Below the pieces are notes generated by a model, which saw only the letters and a list, made by a program, of their open reading frames with translations, did not search any database and was not told the origin of the DNA. From positions 50,166 to 114,165 of the forward strand of contig JABCPU010000218.1 of the NCBI GenBank assembly GCA_016800925.1: a stretch of 64,000 bases of DNA, in the 5' to 3' direction. This document shows, in pieces, positions 59,848 through 64,000 of this stretch (positions are counted from its first letter, which is position 1; each line of letters begins with the position of its first letter). Position numbers and translations under genes: made by a program. The DNA is from Suillus spraguei. Lineage: Eukaryota > Basidiomycota > Agaricomycetes > Boletales > Suillaceae.

Positions 59848-61910
59848 ATGCAGACGACAACGATCAGTGAAGGTCATACGATTTCGCAACACCCGACAGT
59901 TGCCCCTCAGTACAATCTTAAGGAGAATGACAAACCCAACGAACGAATTGAAATCCGAGTGGAGTCGTCCGCAAGTGTTTCAAGAGCAGCGTCTGCCTCT
60001 GACCTGAATGCCCAATCGAAACGTCAGCGGCTGCGCGCAAGAGTGCAATTTGCTACAGTTTGTGGCTCGATGTACCTAATTGGATGGAATGATGGGACGA
60101 CTGGTCCATTGCTCCCTCGGATACAGAAAGTGTATGGCGTAGGTGCTTTCAAACACCTGCAATTCTCTTTGAAATTGACAGTCCTATCCTCCTGACAGTT
60201 GAATTTCGCTGTCGTATCTCTGATATTTGTGTTCGCATCTCTCGTAAGATTCCATTGCAGCGTGTAAGATTGACCAATTAGTCTGAGTTACTCGACAGGG
60301 CTGCCTATCTGGAGCATTTGCAAATCTATATCTAGACAGCAGACTCGGTTTCGGCAAGGTAAGAAGTTCATCTTGGATAATTTCTTACGGTCTCTGAGGC
60401 ACCCTCCGTGGTCTAGGTAATTGTGTTAGGTGAGGACGGGTCATTGCAAGCAGAGGTCGTAATCGCCTCATCATTGCTCAGGATCGATAATTCAAGTAAT
60501 AGCATACACCATACAGGCGGGTGCCTTGCCATTTCCTGCATTCGTGCTAGGTTACGCCATCAATGGCTTTGGAATAGGTCTACAGGTAAGTTATACAAGT
60601 GCAATGGATTCTACAGGGATGGATCCTGAAGTCAGGATGCACAATCGAATGGTTATGTGGGCAGTCTCAAGGATAATCCCGAGGTGAAAATGGCGATCCT
60701 CCACGCGGTAAGTCTTGTCTTGTCCGTGAACTCTCAATTTATCTTGCTATGATTGAAAGGTATACGGTACGTTGCACCTCTTCCGTGATGGTCCAACGTA
60801 ATGGATCTCTCTATTTTGACTTTTTAGGTGCTGGCGCTTTGTCGTCCCCTTTGGTGGCAACACAATTTGCTCAGCTTCCGCATTGGTCTTTTCATTACCT
60901 TTGTAGCCTTGGTGTTGCGTTCGTAAACACTGTGATGTTGATTGCAGTCTTTCGGCTGAAAACGCAGGATGGTATGACAGGCACTTATATTGTTGAGAAG
61001 ATGGATGTTTAAGAATATTCACAGAGTGCCTTGCTCAGATTGGACAGCAGGCAGGCGAAAAGGGAACGAGTGAAAAGAGCCAGTTCAGCCAGATAATACG
61101 GCTTAGAGAAGTGCACCTCCTCGCCTTCTTCCTTTTGGTATTAGTAGGAGTGGAGGTCATGATGGGTGGTAAGTGTACGACTTAAGCAGAGAAAATGCTC
61201 ACCCAGAATATTACTCCAGGCTGGATGGTGACGTACACAATCGACGTGCGCGGGGGAGGTCCAAGTTCAGGATATATATCATCAGGGTTTTGGGGAGGTG
61301 AGCTCTTTAGGGCATGCCAGGGGTTCGACTGTTTATGTGTGAATAGGTCTCATGACTGGCCGTATCGTTCTTTTGTGGGTGAACAAAAAGGCAAGTTCCC
61401 ATCCTCATAGCATGCAGCACAGATCCTAAAGATCACAGGTCGGGGAACGTCGTGTTTTGTTTATTTATTCCATCCTCGCGATTGGTCTGGAACTAGTAGT
61501 ATGGCTGGTACCTTCACTCATTGGTGGAGGCGTTGCGATCTCCATAGTTGGTGTCATTTTGGGGCCGATGTACCCCATCGCTATGAATCACGCAGTACGA
61601 ATCCTCCCTGAGTGGCTCGTCACAGGTAACTTCGTGTTTAGTAGCACGTATGGTCAACTGAAAACTGAATGTAGGGTCGGTTGGGTGGATGGCAGGGTTC
61701 GGGCAGGCAGGTTCTGCGCTCTTGCCGTTCTTAACCGGTACCATTGCATCGAAGACAGGAATCAAGAGCTTACAGCCACTGTGTGTACTCCTGATAGTTT
61801 TACCTGTGCTTGATAAACTGATGATTTGTGGCACAAGTCTCATTTCGATGATGGCGTTCATGACCATCTTATGGGCTTTAGTGCCGAGAACAGCTAGGAA
61901 AGCTAAATAA
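59848..61910 (+). CDS. MFS transporter, fucose-permease-like, array copy E
   Basis: Intact by eye with the same exon plan as copy C. Blocks are IGWNDGTTGPLLPRIQKVYG, LNFAVVSLIFVFASL, QVIAYTIQAGALPFPAFVLG, MAILHA-VYG-AGALSSPL, VRGGGPSSGYISSGFWGG, LVVWLVPSLIGGGVAIS, PMYPIAMNH, and C-terminus VPRTARKAK. It keeps the 7-base micro-exon GTATACG and the GC-AG intron (AAG|GCAAGT). Start is the ATG of MQTTTISEGH. It differs from C and D by scattered amino-acid changes, some in membrane segments, so specificity may have diverged. A possible retained-intron hazard exists between QDG and ECLAQ, where the intron contains TAA. Confidence 0.86.
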
Positions 61911-62383
61911 TGTCCAAGCTACCTTGCCATTATAATGCATTAATTAATATAGGTTGATGACAAGACACTTTTTGACAGCGTAATGGATTGAACTTACACT
62001 CATTGGCAGATGTGGAGTCTCATATAGCCAAGAAAATGAAACGGCGGATAACTCGTTCGATCTGGGTGATGGCGGTGTGGACACCAATATTCCCCAGGCA
62101 TTGAAGATGATCTGTCATCTTCCTAAGGGCACCGCTGTGAATCACGACATGGTCAATCGAATGTAGAGTGGCAGATTACGAGGAAGCGATATCTGAGCAA
62201 AGTTGTGTTATCACGATGCTCATTAGACCTTATTGACTTCCGATGTGTGAGGGGAATAAGGATCTTATGCTGGGATTGAACTTTACACGTGCTGGATCAA
62301 GCTCGAGGTTGAATCGCATGTCGTGTAGCTTCATATATTCAGTGCTGGCTGACCTCCCAGACGGCAGTCCGCCCCTCTATACG
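61911..62383. repeat. inter-copy spacer after copy E
   Basis: Diverged copy of the spacer at 54618-55080, ending at CCAGACGGCAGTCCG and CCTCTATACG, where an inserted solo LTR interrupts it. Confidence 0.7.
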
Positions 62384-63083
62384 TGTAAGGACCGGATGTC
62401 CTCTGCGCCCAGCCCAACGCTTCAGATCAAATTCTGACGCTCGGACCTTACGACGCGTTCCAGACCGTCCACGTGACCTAGTGATGCGAACAGTGTCACA
62501 CTTCGCATCCGAAAGTCACGCGGATACATTCCTTCTTCCTTCACTGCTGTCGTCAACACATATGCTCCTGGTCCCTATCCCTTACAACAGCTTCGTCATC
62601 TCTGTCAACTTTCAGTCCCTTTCTCTCGTTAATGTCACCCTACTCTCAATTCGCCGTCTCAAAACTAATATTCGACCCTCGTTATTCTACCAAAACCATA
62701 CTCATTATACCGCCACTCATTCAAATTTTCGTACTCTCGTTCCTCTCCGTTCTACTCTACCCTGTCAAGCGCGACGCCACTCTCTTCTGCCTCCGCTCTC
62801 ACCTAATCGTCCGGCTCATCCATCGCCGAGGACCCTTAATCATTTTCCGTATATCTAGCTCATGTACACTCTGGTATCAACAGCGAATTCTATCCTAGAT
62901 TCCCCGCTCAAAAAGCACCTTAGAAAGTCCTTAGAGCGTCTCGTCTGCTAATCTCTCTCGAAAGTATAGTCCTGTTTGTGTCCTAACTACGTCGATTCGT
63001 CCCCCGCCGCTATCGCCTCTCACCTCTCTTATCTCACTCTCGTTCTGTTCTCTTTTCCCCTTCGAACCACCGCAAGCCTTACA
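62384..63083. mobile_element. apparent 700-bp solo LTR interrupting the duplicated spacer
   Basis: Compared with the uninterrupted spacer at about 55085-55095 (CTCTACACGAGTGGG), this copy reads CTCTATACG, then 700 bases, then CACGAGTGGG. The insert begins TGTAAGG and ends CCTTACA, the TG...CA short inverted ends of a retrotransposon LTR. The flanks TACG and CACG are a 4-base target duplication with one substitution. There is no coding capacity. The right half is strongly pyrimidine-rich. A solo LTR left by recombination is the simplest reading. Confidence 0.75.
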
Positions 63084-63084
63084 C

Positions 63085-63466
63085 ACGAGTGGGAAGGATC
63101 CTGAGCTTAGTGCGGTTGTGCCACAGCGTGCTTCTGGAATTGCACTAATATTAGTGGTAAGTTTTACGCTTCCTCATGTACTGGCTTACTAGTAGTAGTA
63201 ACATGGTTATCTTGAACCAGCGCTAGCAGTGACATTTATCCGCATGATCAAGACTCTAGAGCCTTTGCGAGCTCCGCGGCTTGGATGCTTTTACCTGCAG
63301 CTCTTCAGAAAATGTGATATCTATTTGAGGAGGATTGAAACGCCCTTTATCAGTACCCCCTTGCTGCGAGTCAGACGCACTCGACCTTCAAGTTGCGTTT
63401 CCGAGCCATAACCTTAAAATTGGATCCAGGAACATTCCTAGGCTGTGGTTCACGCATACGAATTCT
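63085..63466. repeat. stranded upstream fragment of an array unit (copy F remnant)
   Basis: Nearly identical to the region just upstream of copy D (55088-55470): GTGGGAAGGATCCTGAGCTT, GCTTCTGGAATTGCAC and CCTAGGCTGTGGTTCACGCA blocks in the same order. Similarity stops at ACGAATTC, just before where a transporter start codon would lie, so the gene body of a sixth copy is missing. Confidence 0.85.
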
Positions 63467-63626
63467 CCTCTATTCTATTCCCATTGCTGCGGCAGTGAAA
63501 ATTGGCCCAATAACGATCGTAATGACCAACTCAACAAGTCGCTAGGAATCAAGCCATGAACAACAATCTCACATGAAGGCAGAAACATCACTCACTTCCC
63601 GACATAACAACTATTAGGAGCCTGGT

Positions 63627-63880
63627 TCAGCATGTACCATAGTAATCCTATTATGAAGCACAGGGGTGAGTCACAAGGTTAGATCTTGTCAGGGGATCTA
63701 AAGCAAACTTACATTGAAAATTGTACACAGGTTTGGAGGGCAGCAAGGCCCCAAAATTTCCGAATTTTCGAAGCAAACCTGGTTAGGAGAGATACAATTT
63801 TTCCTGAAAACCGCGGGCGTGGCACTGACAGACATAAATGCCGTCAGAGCAGGAATGATGGCGAGCAAGGAGAAATGCAT
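63627..63880 (-). CDS. small secreted six-cysteine (knottin-like) protein
   Basis: 62 aa, complement(63627..63647, 63713..63880), with a 65-base GT-AG intron just before the last six codons. Residues 1-24 look like a signal peptide (FSLLAIIPALTAFMSV then SATPA). The mature part has exactly six cysteines spaced C-x6-C-x9-CC-x4-C-x9-C, with the last Cys in the second exon immediately before the stop. This is the inhibitor-cystine-knot pattern. Such small secreted Cys-rich proteins in fungi are often expressed in tissue- or host-specific ways, but no function can be assigned here. Only the spliced form contains the sixth cysteine, which supports the model. The start at 63880 is the first ATG; an upstream GTG codon is ignored. 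Confidence 0.72.
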
Positions 63881-64000
63881 TGGTTGCACGAGAAAATATG
63901 GGATTTGTTCGAGTACGTTGGCATAACTCTCAGGTAGCAGCCTGCTTTTATATGCTGAAAAATCTGGCTAAACATTCTGGGAGTAAACCACTAACACGTT

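Overview
This window looks like nuclear DNA from a mushroom-forming basidiomycete (Agaricomycetes). Nearly every gene is cut by many short introns of about 40-70 bases, mostly GT-AG with a few GC-AG. The recognisable proteins are of fungal type: Yra1/ALYREF, RMD1/DUF155, ATP10, histone H2A ending in SQEA, GT61, F-box proteins, and a WW-domain membrane protein of a kind I associate with agarics. All exon models were built by hand from splice signals, reading-frame phase and family knowledge; no search was run.

Left part (1-12.5 kb). After a gene-poor start holding a degenerate 471-bp inverted-repeat element come housekeeping genes: an mRNA-export adaptor (minus), a divergent bHLH transcription factor, a small four-helix membrane protein, tRNA-Thr(AGU), a 6-phosphofructo-2-kinase whose phosphatase site has lost its catalytic histidine, and an RMD1-like membrane protein.

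Middle (12.5-32 kb) is looser and richer in decay. It holds a single-exon F-box gene and a broken paralogue about 12 kb away on the other strand, a copia-type Gag remnant with several in-frame stops, a triose-phosphate/nucleotide-sugar transporter sharing a 186-bp divergent promoter with LSM8 (which carries an apparent one-base deletion), a GST/eEF1Bgamma-like gene, and a DHA1-type drug transporter with an apparent one-base deletion in a poly-A tract.

Right-centre (32-44 kb) is compact: a WW-domain multi-pass membrane protein, a GT61 glycosyltransferase, histone H2A divergent from the ATP-synthase assembly factor ATP10 across a 161-bp gap, and the COPII coat subunit Sec24 carrying an N-terminal WW domain.

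Right end (44-64 kb) is the most dynamic part: a tandem array of five major-facilitator genes of the fucose-permease-like type (copies A-E) plus a stranded upstream fragment (F). A and B form one subfamily, C-E another. A, C and E read as intact, B needs a shifted acceptor, and D is a pseudogene with two frameshifts. The start of the A/B duplicated unit lies at the Sec24 stop codon. The array is invaded by two small inverted-repeat elements and a 700-bp apparent solo LTR. The window ends with a small secreted six-cysteine, knottin-like protein on the minus strand.
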